Positions 42,880-51,438 of a DNA stretch of 64,000 nucleotides are shown here, piece after piece (position 1 is the stretch's first letter; every line of letters begins with the position of its first letter). The position numbers and the translations under genes are program-made. This DNA is from Streptomyces sp. ML-6 (GTDB taxonomy: Bacteria > Actinomycetota > Actinomycetes > Streptomycetales > Streptomycetaceae). A model generated the notes under the pieces. It did no database searches, was not told the DNA's origin, and was given only the letters and a program-made list of their open reading frames with translations. The stretch spans positions 3,801,001-3,865,000 of the forward strand of contig NZ_JAOTIK010000001.1 of NCBI RefSeq assembly GCF_030116705.1, written 5' to 3'.

Positions 42880-45019
42880 GCCCTTCCGTCCACGGCAGCG
42901 CCGGGGCCCACGGCAGGTCGAGGATTTCCACCTCGGTGCCGGACCGTACCCCGCCGGGCGGTACGACGGCCAGACCGTCGGCAGCGACGATCCCGCGAAG
43001 CATCGCCGGACCGTTGTAGTGCAGTGGTACGACGTACTCGCCGCCACCGCCGTTCCCGGTTCCCATTCCGCCCCTGCCGTATCCGCCACCGGTTCCCGAG
43101 CCGCCACCGTATCCGCTGCCCGTTCTGCCCGCGGAGCCGCGTCCGCCACCCGGTACGTCGGTGAAGCCGGCGGCGGGCGTCGCGGGCCCGGCGCTGCGGC
43201 GGGCGACGGGCACCAGCCGGGTGTCATGCGGATGCCCCTGCACCGCGTCCCGCACGACGGCCCGGCGCGCCGGTTCCGGCATTCGACCCGCCAGCCCGTG
43301 CAGCAGCGGAGCGGCGAGGGTGAGGAGCGCGGAGACGGCGGCCAGCGGATTGCCCGGCAGCCCGACAAGGTACGCCCTCCCCTCGCCTGCCTTCTCACCC
43401 GCCTTCTCGCCTGCTCTCTCGCCCGTCGCACGAGCCTCCGGTTTCCCGTCTCCCTCACGGGCCCCCGGACCCGGCGTCGGCACCGGCCCCGGCGCCTGCC
43501 CCGGTTTCCTGAGCCCGGCCAGGAGCATCGGGTGACCGGGGCGGACGGCGACCCCGTCGACCAGCAACTCTGCCCCGATCTCGGCAAGCACCGGGTGGAC
43601 ATGATCGACCGGGCCCGCGGCCGTGCCCCCGGTGGTGATGACCAGATCGACATCCGTGCTGGTCAGAGCATGTCGCAGGGCCTCGGCGTCATCGCCGAGC
43701 CGCTGCGGGTCGGCCACCTCGGCGCCCAGCGCGCGCAGCCAGGGACCGATCATCGGGCCGAGTGCGTCACGGATCAGGCCCTCGTGCGGCAGCCCCTCGG
43801 TCAGCAGTTCGTCACCGAGGACGAGGACGTCGACCCGGGGCCGGGGCGCCACGACGAGCGTGTCGTACCCGGCCGCCGCGGCCAGACCGAGAACGACGGG
43901 GGTGACCACGGCCCCGGCGGGCATGAGCCGGTCCCCGCAACGGCATTCCTGCCCGCGCGGCCTGATGTCCTGCCCGGGGACGACCGAACGCGTCGCGTGA
44001 AGCAACCCCTTGGCCTCGTCCACGCGCGCGTGTTCGCTACGGATCACGGCGTTGGCGTTCACCGGGATACGGGCCCCGGTGGCGATCCGCACGGCATCCC
44101 CGTCGGGCAGCGGGGCGGGAGCACTCCGCCCGGCGAGAATGCCCGGCTTTCGGCCCGGACCCGCCCCCGACGCCGAACCGGCCCCGGCCTCCTTCTCGCC
44201 CGCCCCTGCTCCCTCCCCTTCCCTGGTCACGGGAGCCTCGCGGATGGTCCACGGTCCCGGCCCGGAAACGACCCAGCCGTCCATCGCGGAAGTATCGAAG
44301 GACGGCAGATCGGTGAGCGCGACGAGCGGCTCGGCGAGTACGTGGCCGAGTGCCCGGTCGAGCCCGAGCCGATCGGTCGTCCGTACAGCCGCCCCGCGCC
44401 CGGCCCGGGCCGCGAGCGCACGCGCCTCCCGCCAAGGGACCGGCCTCTCGTGCCGGTCACGCCCCGGGGCCCGGCCGGCGCCGCCTCCGCTCACCGGCAC
44501 CGACCCGCCCGACCGGGACCCCGAACACACCCCCGGCCCTGGATCCGGGTCCGGGCCCGCCGGGTCCAACCGGTTCGACGAATCCGATCGCCCCGGAAGA
44601 TCCACCCCACCCGAGGAGTCCGCGCTGTCCGAGGAATCCACCCCGTTCGAAGGGGCGGACCCGTCCGAGAGGCTCGGCCTGTTCGGGGAATCCGACTGAT
44701 CCCGGCAATCCTGACCTTCCGGGCGTTCCGGGCGTTCCGGGAATCGGGAAACCGTGAGGTCGAGGCGCGTCTCGGGGTGAGGTCGGCCCACCGGACGGAG
44801 CTCCTCGGCCGTCCGGCGCCTGACCAGGGCGAGAGCCTCCTCGACAGCCCTTTCCTCCTCCGAAGCCGGATCGGGGGCCGGGCCGGGGACCCAACCGGGA
44901 TCGGAACCGGGGTCAAAGGCGGGTCCGGCCCCGGAGGCAGAAGCGTGGACGGCCCCGGGAACAGACGCGTGGTCCGCTGCCGGCCACCAGGCACCCGCCC
45001 CGCTGTCGCGAGTCGTCAT
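42869..45019 (-). CDS. moeA: Molybdopterin molybdotransferase MoeA (expanded)
   Basis: A 716-residue MoeA, against about 400-430 in most bacteria. It inserts molybdate into adenylylated molybdopterin. Core motifs are intact: DTSAMDGWVV (about 245), DAVRIATGARIPVNANAVI (about 305), the MoaB-like VDVLVLGDELLTEGLPHEGLIRDALGPM region read as LGDELL...RDALGP, ITTGGTAAGPVDHV, and LVGLPGNPLAAV. Extra length comes from a roughly 200-residue low-complexity N-terminus (Pro/Ser/Asp/Gly), a short Gly/Ala insertion near 275, an E-rich one near 545, and a Gly-rich one near 640. It overlaps mobA upstream by 4 bases and ends inside a parS site. Confidence 0.9.
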   Translation of the reverse strand: MTTRDSGAGAWWPAADHASVPGAVHASASGAGPAFDPGSDPGWVPGPAPDPASEEERAVEEALALVRRRTAEELRPVGRPHPETRLDLTVSRFPERPERPEGQDCRDQSDSPNRPSLSDGSAPSNGVDSSDSADSSGGVDLPGRSDSSNRLDPAGPDPDPGPGVCSGSRSGGSVPVSGGGAGRAPGRDRHERPVPWREARALAARAGRGAAVRTTDRLGLDRALGHVLAEPLVALTDLPSFDTSAMDGWVVSGPGPWTIREAPVTREGEGAGAGEKEAGAGSASGAGPGRKPGILAGRSAPAPLPDGDAVRIATGARIPVNANAVIRSEHARVDEAKGLLHATRSVVPGQDIRPRGQECRCGDRLMPAGAVVTPVVLGLAAAAGYDTLVVAPRPRVDVLVLGDELLTEGLPHEGLIRDALGPMIGPWLRALGAEVADPQRLGDDAEALRHALTSTDVDLVITTGGTAAGPVDHVHPVLAEIGAELLVDGVAVRPGHPMLLAGLRKPGQAPGPVPTPGPGAREGDGKPEARATGERAGEKAGEKAGEGRAYLVGLPGNPLAAVSALLTLAAPLLHGLAGRMPEPARRAVVRDAVQGHPHDTRLVPVARRSAGPATPAAGFTDVPGGGRGSAGRTGSGYGGGSGTGGGYGRGGMGTGNGGGGEYVVPLHYNGPAMLRGIVAADGLAVVPPGGVRSGTEVEILDLPWAPALPWTEGRFT

Positions 45020-45885
45020 TGCGTCTCGTTCTCGTCCGCCCAGCGGCGGGCAAGCGCGGCGGCCTTCCGCGCGGCTTCGGCCACCGCCTCCACGGCACCG
45101 TCCCCGTCCCCGGCCCCGTTCCTGTCCTGACTCGCCTTCGCCGCCGCGTAGCCGACCAGAAAGGTTGTCAGCGGCGCGGCAGGCCGGGCGACGCCGTGGG
45201 CGGCGTCACGGGCGAGGTCGAGCAGGACATCGGTGTCGACGTCGAGTTCGATGCCGAGTTCGTCCTTGACTGCGGTGATCCATTCGTCCAGCACGACCCC
45301 ATGCTCTCTGATGCGTGCCCGGGCCGACGCGATGTCCTTCCAGGTGTCGCAGTCGAAAGAGGCCAGGGGGTCGCCCTCCACCCGCGCGAGATCGAGTTCG
45401 TGCGTCAGCAGGCGCAACGGGAGTCCGGACAGTCCCCCGTGCTCGGTGGCGATCAGCGCGAGCTCGCGGCGCAGCGGTTCGGCACCGTAGACGGCGACGA
45501 GCGGCTGGTCACGCCCGTCCTGGTCGACGCACAGGGCTCCCTCGCGCCGCCCGTCCTCCGCGGCCGCCAACAGCGCTCCGACGGTGTCGGCCTCCAGGAA
45601 CGGCAGATCGGCGGAGAGCACGAGAACCCACTCCGCCGTGGTCAGCCGGACCCCGGCGTCGAGCGCGGCCAACGGTCCACCGCCCCGCGGCACTTCGTAC
45701 GTCCAGGTCACCGCCCGTGCAGTGGGCCGACGCCCGCCCACCACGACTGTCGTCGAGGCGTCGGCGCAGGCCGAGAGCACCCGGTCGAGCAGCGCACGGC
45801 CACCAACCCGGACTCCCGGCTTGTCGGCGCCGCCGAGCCGCTCGGCGGCCCCTCCGGCAAGGACGATGGCGTCATAGGCGGTCAT
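45016..45885 (-). CDS. mobA: Molybdenum cofactor guanylyltransferase (MobA-like) fused to DUF6457
   Basis: A 289-residue protein. The N-terminal nucleotidyltransferase (about 1-185) has LAGGAAERLGGADKPGVRV, matching the GTP-binding LAGGxxxRxGGxDK motif, and the metal site VLVLSADLPFLE. The C-terminal 95 residues form a DUF6457 domain (LDEWITAVKDELGIE, then DLARDAAHGVARPAAPLTT). It links GMP to molybdopterin. ATG 45885 was chosen; the frame remains open far upstream only because of base composition. It is first of a two-gene operon with moeA. Confidence 0.88.
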   Translation of the reverse strand: MTAYDAIVLAGGAAERLGGADKPGVRVGGRALLDRVLSACADASTTVVVGGRRPTARAVTWTYEVPRGGGPLAALDAGVRLTTAEWVLVLSADLPFLEADTVGALLAAAEDGRREGALCVDQDGRDQPLVAVYGAEPLRRELALIATEHGGLSGLPLRLLTHELDLARVEGDPLASFDCDTWKDIASARARIREHGVVLDEWITAVKDELGIELDVDTDVLLDLARDAAHGVARPAAPLTTFLVGYAAAKASQDRNGAGDGDGAVEAVAEAARKAAALARRWADENETQ

Positions 45886-45921
45886 GCGTCCGAGTATGCG
45901 GGCCGCGCTCCCGCGCCGTTC

Positions 45922-45967
45922 CCCCGCGTCCGTGTTCCGGTGGGCCCGCCGGAACACGGACGCGGGG
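45922..45967 (-). terminator. 19-bp-stem terminator of bkd operon 2
   Basis: A perfect 19-bp stem (CCCCGCGTCCGTGTTCCGG arm) with an 8-base loop lies between the bkdC2 stop (46119) and mobA. Next to it (45967-46060) a motif of about 20 bp built on AACACGAACCCTGCGCGG is repeated imperfectly about three to four times. Confidence 0.75.
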
Positions 45968-46118
45968 AACACGAACGCAGCACGGAGAACACGAACCCTG
46001 CGCGGGAAACACGAACCCTGCGCGGGAAACCCGGACGTGTCACGGGGAACGCAGGCCCCGAGCAAACGGGCGTGGAGGAAACAGACGCGGAGGAGACGGG
46101 TCCCGCGGCTGTTTCCGC

Positions 46119-47633
46119 CTACAACGTGCGCAGCAGTACAGCCGGTTGTTCCACGCAGTCGGCTATGTAGCGGAGGAACCCGCCGGCCGTGCCGCCGTCG
46201 CAGACCCGGTGGTCGAAGGTCAGCGAGAGCTGGACGACCTGGCGTACGGCCAGCTCGCCCCCGTGCACCCAGGGCTTGGGCACGATCCGGCCGACCCCCA
46301 GCATCGCCGCCTCGGGGTGGTTGATGATCGGGGTCGATCCGTCGACCCCGAACACCCCGTAGTTGTTCAGCGTGAACGTGCCGCCGGTCAGCTCCGCCGG
46401 GGTCAGCCGCCCGGCTCGTGCCGCCTCCGTCAGCCGGGCGATCTCGGCCCCGATCGACTCCGCGTTCCGGACATGCGCGTCCCGCACGACGGGGACCACC
46501 AGCCCGCGATCGGTCTGGGCCGCGAACCCGAGGTGGACCTCCGGCAGCCGCACGATCTCCCGCGCCTCCAGGTCCACGGTGGAGTTGAGCTCGGGGAACC
46601 GGGCCAGCGCGGCGGTGCAGATGCGCGCCAGCAGGGCGAGCACGGACACCTTGGGACCGGCCGCCGGTCCACCGGCGCCGTTCATCGCGGCTCTGGCCGC
46701 CATCAGTTCGGTGGCATCGGCATCGACCCAGCACGTGGCGTCGGGGATCTCCCGCCGACTGCGCGCCAGCTTGTCGGCGACCGCGCCCCGCACACCGCGC
46801 AACGGAATCCGCTCCGCGCCCGCGCTCACGACCCCGCGCGCCCCCGACGGCTGCGCCGAAGCCGACGCCGCCGTCGCCGTTCCCGCCGCAGGAACCGCAG
46901 CCGGACCTCCAGCCGGAACCGCAGTCGACGAAGGCGTGGCCGACTCTTCCAGCATCCTGATCGCGGCCTCCACATCGGCCCGCAGGATCAGCCCGTCCGG
47001 CCCGGAACCCGCCAGTTTCCGCAGGTCAAGACCGTGCTGCCGCGCCAGCTTCCGCACCGGAGGGGAAACGACCGCCACCGGGCCCGACTCCGCGACCGGA
47101 GCTGGAGCCGGAGCGGCGGCCCCGGCCGTCACCTCCGCGGACACCCGTGCCACCGACGCCTCGGGGCGGACCCGCCGCCGACGTGCCACCGGCGCGCCCG
47201 TCCCGTACCCGACCAGCACATTGCCTGACGACTCCGCCGCCCCAGAACCGGAACCAACCCCAGCACCAGCCCGAGTACCAGCACCGGAGCCCGCACCGCC
47301 CCCACCACCGGAACCGGAATCAGCTCCGGCTTCGGCTCCAGCACCAGAGCCGGCGTCCCGACCAGCACCGCGTCCCGTCTCCTGCGGCGACCCCACCGCG
47401 ACCGTCAGCAGCGGTGCCCCGACCGGGAGTTCGGCCCCTTCCTCGCCGAACCGCGCCGTGACCACACCTCCGTACGGACACGGCACCTCCACCATCGCCT
47501 TGGCCGTCTCGACCTCGACGACCGGCTGGTCGATGGCGACGACGTCGCCGACCTCCACCAGCCAGCGCACGATCTCCGCCTCGGTGAGCCCCTCACCGAG
47601 GTCCGGCAGCTTGAATTCGAGTACCTGGGCCAT
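46119..47633 (-). CDS. bkdC2: Branched-chain keto-acid dehydrogenase E2, operon 2
   Basis: A 504-residue E2 with a lipoyl domain (about 1-80; lipoyl Lys in VEVETAKAMVEVP), a Gly/Ala/Ser-rich linker, and a subunit-binding domain (VRKLARQHGLDLRKLAGSGP, about 195-215). The acyltransferase domain ends with the catalytic DHRVCDGGTAGGF (Cys where Val is usual). It starts at ATG 47633, sharing a base with the E1beta stop. It is a paralogue of bkdC1, with the same gene order A-B-C. A strong terminator follows. Confidence 0.92.
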   Translation of the reverse strand: MAQVLEFKLPDLGEGLTEAEIVRWLVEVGDVVAIDQPVVEVETAKAMVEVPCPYGGVVTARFGEEGAELPVGAPLLTVAVGSPQETGRGAGRDAGSGAGAEAGADSGSGGGGGAGSGAGTRAGAGVGSGSGAAESSGNVLVGYGTGAPVARRRRVRPEASVARVSAEVTAGAAAPAPAPVAESGPVAVVSPPVRKLARQHGLDLRKLAGSGPDGLILRADVEAAIRMLEESATPSSTAVPAGGPAAVPAAGTATAASASAQPSGARGVVSAGAERIPLRGVRGAVADKLARSRREIPDATCWVDADATELMAARAAMNGAGGPAAGPKVSVLALLARICTAALARFPELNSTVDLEAREIVRLPEVHLGFAAQTDRGLVVPVVRDAHVRNAESIGAEIARLTEAARAGRLTPAELTGGTFTLNNYGVFGVDGSTPIINHPEAAMLGVGRIVPKPWVHGGELAVRQVVQLSLTFDHRVCDGGTAGGFLRYIADCVEQPAVLLRTL

Positions 47634-48664
47634 CAGCTCTCCGCCTCCCACTGCAAGCGGGCGACCGCGTCCAGCACCCGGTCCACACCCGGGAGATGGT
47701 GCTTCTCCTGCATCGGCGGCGGATACGGGATGTCGAAACCGGCGACGCGCAGCACCGGCGCCTCCAGGTGGTGGAAGCAGCGCTCCGTGATCCGGGCCGC
47801 TATCTCACCGCCCGGCCCGCCGAACCCGGAGGACTCGTGGACGACGACCGCACGCCCCGTGCGCCGCACGGAAGTGGCGACGGTCTCGTCGTCGAACGGC
47901 ACCAGGGAGCGCAGATCGACGACTTCGAGGTCCCAGCCCTCCTCGACGGCCGCTTCCGCGGCCTCCATGCAGACGGGCAGCGAAGGTCCGTACGTGATCA
48001 GCGTGGCGCTGCGCCCGGTCCGGCGGACCACGGCCCGGCCGATCGGTTCCACGGCCACCGGAGCCTCGGGCGACCAGTCGGCCTTCGACCAGTAGAGCCG
48101 CTTCGGCTCCATGAACACCACCGGGTCGTCGGAGGCGATCGACGCCCTCAGCAGCCCGTACGCGTCCTCGACCGTGGCGGGCGTGACGACGTGGAGGCCG
48201 GGCGTCGCCATGTAGTACGCCTCGGAGGAGTCGCTGTGGTGCTCCACCCCGCCGATCCCGCCGCCGTACGGCACCCGCACCGTGATCGGCAGCGGCATGG
48301 CGCCGGCCGTCCGGTTCCGCATCTTCGCGACATGGCTGATGAGCTGCTCGAAAGCCGGGTAGGCGAAGGCGTCGAACTGCATCTCCACCACGGGTCGCAG
48401 CCCGTACATCGCCATGCCGACCGCCGTGCCGAGGATGCCCGCCTCGGCCAGCGGGGTATCCGTGCAGCGGTCCTCGCCGAATTCCTTCGCCAGGCCGTCG
48501 GTGATCCGGAAGACCCCGCCGAGCGCACCCACGTCCTCGCCGAGCACATGCACCGTCGGGTCCTGCGCCATCGAGTCGCGCAGCGCCCGTCCGAGGGCCT
48601 GGGCCATCGTGGCGGGCTTGGTCCTCGCCGTCCGCTCCCCGGTGGCAGCCGCCGCCGTCGTCAT
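47633..48664 (-). CDS. bkdB2: Branched-chain keto-acid dehydrogenase E1 beta, operon 2
   Basis: A 343-residue E1beta, paralogous to bkdB1 (VLGEDVGALGGVFRITDGLA, RVPYGGGIGGVEHHSDSSEA, and LRVAGFDIPYPPPMQ). It has about 20 extra N-terminal residues (TTAAAATGERTARTKPA); ATG 48607 is an alternative shorter start. Its ATG at 48664 overlaps the E1alpha stop by 4 bases and its own stop overlaps E2, so the three are translationally coupled. Confidence 0.92.
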   Translation of the reverse strand: MTTAAAATGERTARTKPATMAQALGRALRDSMAQDPTVHVLGEDVGALGGVFRITDGLAKEFGEDRCTDTPLAEAGILGTAVGMAMYGLRPVVEMQFDAFAYPAFEQLISHVAKMRNRTAGAMPLPITVRVPYGGGIGGVEHHSDSSEAYYMATPGLHVVTPATVEDAYGLLRASIASDDPVVFMEPKRLYWSKADWSPEAPVAVEPIGRAVVRRTGRSATLITYGPSLPVCMEAAEAAVEEGWDLEVVDLRSLVPFDDETVATSVRRTGRAVVVHESSGFGGPGGEIAARITERCFHHLEAPVLRVAGFDIPYPPPMQEKHHLPGVDRVLDAVARLQWEAES

Positions 48665-49824
48665 CGCCGCTCCTCCACGTCCTCGTCGCCGTGCTGGTCC
48701 TGCTCCGCGTCCAGTTCGACGCGCAACCGGGCGGCCTGTTCCCGGAGTTGCGCGGTCTGTTCCTCGTAGACGTGGGCGAACAGGTCCATCGGGTTCAGCA
48801 CCGGGTCGGCGTTCATCCGCTCGCGCAGGGCGGCCGCCATCCGGTCCGCGGCCTCCCGCGCCTCCTCGATCCCCTCGTCACCGAGCAGCCCCCGCCCGGT
48901 CAGCTCCCGCTCCAGGATCCGGATCGGGTCGTGCTCGCGCCACGCCTCCACCTCGCTCTCGACGCGGTAGCGCGTGGCGTCATCGGCGTTCGTATGAGCG
49001 TCCATGCGGTAGGTCACCGCCTCGACGAGCGTCGGGCCCTCCCCGCGCCGGGCCCGCGCCACCGCCTCGCCGAGCACCTGGTGCACGGCGGGCGCGTCGT
49101 TGCCGTCCACCAGACGGCCCGGCATCCCGTATCCCACGGCCTTGTGCGCCAGGGACGGCGCGGCCGTCTGCTTCGCCAGCGGTACGGAGATCGCGAAGCC
49201 GTTGTTCTGTACGAGAAAGACCACCGGGGCCCGCCAGACCGCGGCGAAGTTCAGCGCCTCGTGGAAATCGCCCTCGCTGGTGCCGCCGTCGCCGACCATG
49301 GCCAGCGCCACCACGTCGTCGCCCTTGAGCCGGGCCGCGTGCGCCAGCCCCACCGCGTGCGGCAACTGGGTGGCCAGGGGAGTGCAGAGCGGGGCGATGC
49401 GGTGCGCCCGCGGGTCGTAACCCGTGTGCCGGTCACCGCGCAGCAGCGTCAGCGCCTCGACCGGGTCCAGCCCCCGCGCCACCGCCGCGAGGGTGTCGCG
49501 GTAGCTGGGAAAGAGCCAGTCCCGCTCCTCCAGCACCAGGGCGGCCGCTATCTCGCAGGCCTCCTGGCCCGTGCTCGACGGGTAGACGGCGAGCCGGCCC
49601 TGCTTGGTGAGCGCGGTGGCCTGCGCGTTGTACCTCCGGCCGCGGACCAGCTCCGCGTAGAGGCGCAGAAGCAGCTCGGGATCGGCGTCCGCCACGGCGT
49701 CCGTACCGAGCACGCGGTACGGCTCGGGGTCCGGGAGCAGCGGCGCAGGATCGGTGAGCGGCTTCCAGGCCGGGGGCGGCGCGGGCCGGTAAGCAGCCGC
49801 GCCGGGCAGCTCTTGGACCGTCAT
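48661..49824 (-). CDS. bkdA2: Branched-chain keto-acid dehydrogenase E1 alpha, operon 2
   Basis: A 387-residue E1alpha with the thiamine diphosphate motif GDGGTSEGDFHEALNF through VFLVQNNGFAIS (about 205-240) and the loop YRMDAHTNADDATRYR. It lacks the Lys/Ala tail of BkdA1. ATG 49824 follows AGGAGGT at 8 bases. It opens operon 2. The divergent Lrp/AsnC gene at 50074 is the likely regulator, and a PaaR-like operator is found 135 bases upstream. Confidence 0.92.
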   Translation of the reverse strand: MTVQELPGAAAYRPAPPPAWKPLTDPAPLLPDPEPYRVLGTDAVADADPELLLRLYAELVRGRRYNAQATALTKQGRLAVYPSSTGQEACEIAAALVLEERDWLFPSYRDTLAAVARGLDPVEALTLLRGDRHTGYDPRAHRIAPLCTPLATQLPHAVGLAHAARLKGDDVVALAMVGDGGTSEGDFHEALNFAAVWRAPVVFLVQNNGFAISVPLAKQTAAPSLAHKAVGYGMPGRLVDGNDAPAVHQVLGEAVARARRGEGPTLVEAVTYRMDAHTNADDATRYRVESEVEAWREHDPIRILERELTGRGLLGDEGIEEAREAADRMAAALRERMNADPVLNPMDLFAHVYEEQTAQLREQAARLRVELDAEQDQHGDEDVEERR

Positions 49825-49958
49825 GACAAGCACCTCCTGGCATCGAGGGGTTTCGAGCGGCGTCTGTCGGCACCGAGGGATGGCCCGGTGCCGAGGGGTG
49901 TCGAAATACATCGAAATGTCGAGCGCTGTCCGAGGCGCCGATGCGGCGTTCCTCACCT

Positions 49959-49972
49959 ACCGATTGTTCGGT
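49959..49972. promoter_or_regulatory. Weaker PaaR-like operator upstream of bkd operon 2
   Basis: ACCGATTGTTCGGT fits the ACCG-NN-CG-NN-CGGT pattern of the sites at 51371 and 56190 except for TG at the centre. It lies between bkdA2 and the AsnC gene. Confidence 0.45.
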
Positions 49973-50073
49973 CGCGAGCGCATTTTGGCTACAGGCACCT
50001 CCAGCCTGTGGACAAACGGTTCTCCACAACCTGGGATAGAGGCAGGTCGTCCAGGACGGGGAGGCACGGGCAC

Positions 50074-50595
50074 ATGTCAGCTGAACAAATGGCCGCCTGG
50101 GGAGAGGATCCCGGCCGCCCCCTCCCCGCCCGCCCGCTCGACGCCATCGACCGCGACATCCTGCGACTGCTCCAGACGGACGGACGCGCCTCGATCCGTT
50201 CGGTGGCCGACCGCGTCCATGTATCGCGGGCCAACGCCTACGCCCGGATCAACCGGCTCCTCGACGACGGCGTGATCCGTGGTTTCAGCGCGCGCGTGGA
50301 CCACGAGCGGGCCGGTCAGGGCGCCTCCGCGTACATCACGCTCAAGATCGTCCAGAATTCCTGGCGCACCGTGCGCGAGCAGCTCCAGGCGCTGCCCGGG
50401 GCGACCCACATAGCGCTGGTCAGCGGCGACTTCGACGTGCTCCTGCTGGTGCACACCCCGGACAACAGGTCACTGCGCGAGCTGGTCCTCACCAAGATCC
50501 AGGCCATCCCGGAGGTGCTCTCGACCCGCACGCTCCTGGTGTTCGAGGAGACGGACCTGGCACCGGGCCCGGACAGGCCCACCGAACTCACCTGA
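50074..50595 (+). CDS. bkdR: Lrp/AsnC family regulator, probable BkdR
   Basis: A 173-residue regulator with an N-terminal HTH (about 22-65; ASIRSVADRVHVSRANAYARINRL, of which SVADRVHVSRANAY is the core) and a RAM/AsnC effector domain (about 85-160). BkdR proteins sense branched-chain amino or keto acids and control bkd genes. Divergent placement against bkdA2 supports this. ATG 50074 follows GGGGAGGC about 10 bases upstream. Confidence 0.87.
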   Translation: MSAEQMAAWGEDPGRPLPARPLDAIDRDILRLLQTDGRASIRSVADRVHVSRANAYARINRLLDDGVIRGFSARVDHERAGQGASAYITLKIVQNSWRTVREQLQALPGATHIALVSGDFDVLLLVHTPDNRSLRELVLTKIQAIPEVLSTRTLLVFEETDLAPGPDRPTELT

Positions 50596-50721
50596 AGCGC
50601 GCGTTCTCGGCCCCGCCCGGCCGGAAAAATCCGGGGCCCGCTCGACCGGAAAACCCTGCCCCCGACCGTCGGGAGCGAGCCATTCGGCGGCCGATGGTTC
50701 AACGACTCGACGGTCAGTGGC

Positions 50722-51315
50722 TCAACGGCTGGAGCGCATGCCCTCGAAAGCCACCCGGACCAGCGTGTCCGCCAGCCGCTCGCCGTCGACCCCGCCGTCC
50801 GGCAGCGGGCGGTACCACTCCACCAGCGAGTTGACCATTCCGAAGAGCAGCCGGGTCACCAGCCGTATGTCCACGTCGGAACGGAGGTCGCCGTCCGCGA
50901 CCGCGGCCTTGAGCAGCTCGGTCACCCGCTGGTCGAACTCGCGCCGCCGCTCCATCGCCCAGCGTTCCGTATTCGTGTTGCCCCGTACGCGCAGCAGCAG
51001 CGTGACGTAGGGAAGTTCGGCTATCAGCACGTCGACGGTGCGGCGGGTGACGTACTCGACCCGCTCGATCGCCCGCCCCCGCGTCGCTCCCGGCTCGTCC
51101 AGAATCCCGAAGAGCCCGTCCAGCGCCCGGCTGACCGCCCGCCGCAGCAGTTCTTCCTTGCCCGCGACATGGTGGTAGATGGACGACTTGGAAATGCCCG
51201 CCGCCTTGGAGAGATGCTCCATGGACGTGCCGTCGTAGCCGCGCTCGTTGAAGACACGGACGGCGACGGTGAGCAGGGTCTCCGGGGTGTACGTGTCCCG
51301 CTTGGCCGTGGTCAT
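50722..51315 (-). CDS. paaR: TetR family repressor, probable PaaR
   Basis: A 197-residue TetR repressor with an HTH at about 15-55 (MEHLSKAAGISKSSIYHHVAGKEELL is the recognition region; SSIYHHVAGKEE is its core) and a ligand-binding C-terminal domain. It is divergent from paaN, with a near-perfect PaaR-type operator in the gap and another before paaA. PaaR of corynebacteria is released by phenylacetyl-CoA. Start ATG 51315. I infer that it controls the paa genes here. Confidence 0.85.
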   Translation of the reverse strand: MTTAKRDTYTPETLLTVAVRVFNERGYDGTSMEHLSKAAGISKSSIYHHVAGKEELLRRAVSRALDGLFGILDEPGATRGRAIERVEYVTRRTVDVLIAELPYVTLLLRVRGNTNTERWAMERRREFDQRVTELLKAAVADGDLRSDVDIRLVTRLLFGMVNSLVEWYRPLPDGGVDGERLADTLVRVAFEGMRSSR

Positions 51316-51370
51316 GTCCGCGATCCTCCCCTACGAGTTGTCCACAGGTTTGGCGGGCCCCCTTGTCCCG

Positions 51371-51384
51371 ACCGATCGTTCGGT
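51371..51384. promoter_or_regulatory. PaaR-type operator between paaR and paaN
   Basis: ACCGATCGTTCGGT lies within an 18-bp stretch (51368-51385) that is the exact reverse complement of 56189-56206. It fits the ACCGNNCGNNCGGT core I recall for corynebacterial PaaR. It is placed to control both divergent genes. Confidence 0.75.
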
Positions 51385-51438
51385 TACTCTAACTCTGTCC
51401 GTCCGTCCCTGCCCAGCTCGACGAGGAGTTGGTCCGTC

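Noticed and set aside
45886..46734. N-terminal extension of the mobA frame through the bkd2 terminator
   Set aside because: It passes through a 19-bp hairpin and the antisense of bkdC2. The MobA motif begins right after ATG 45885.
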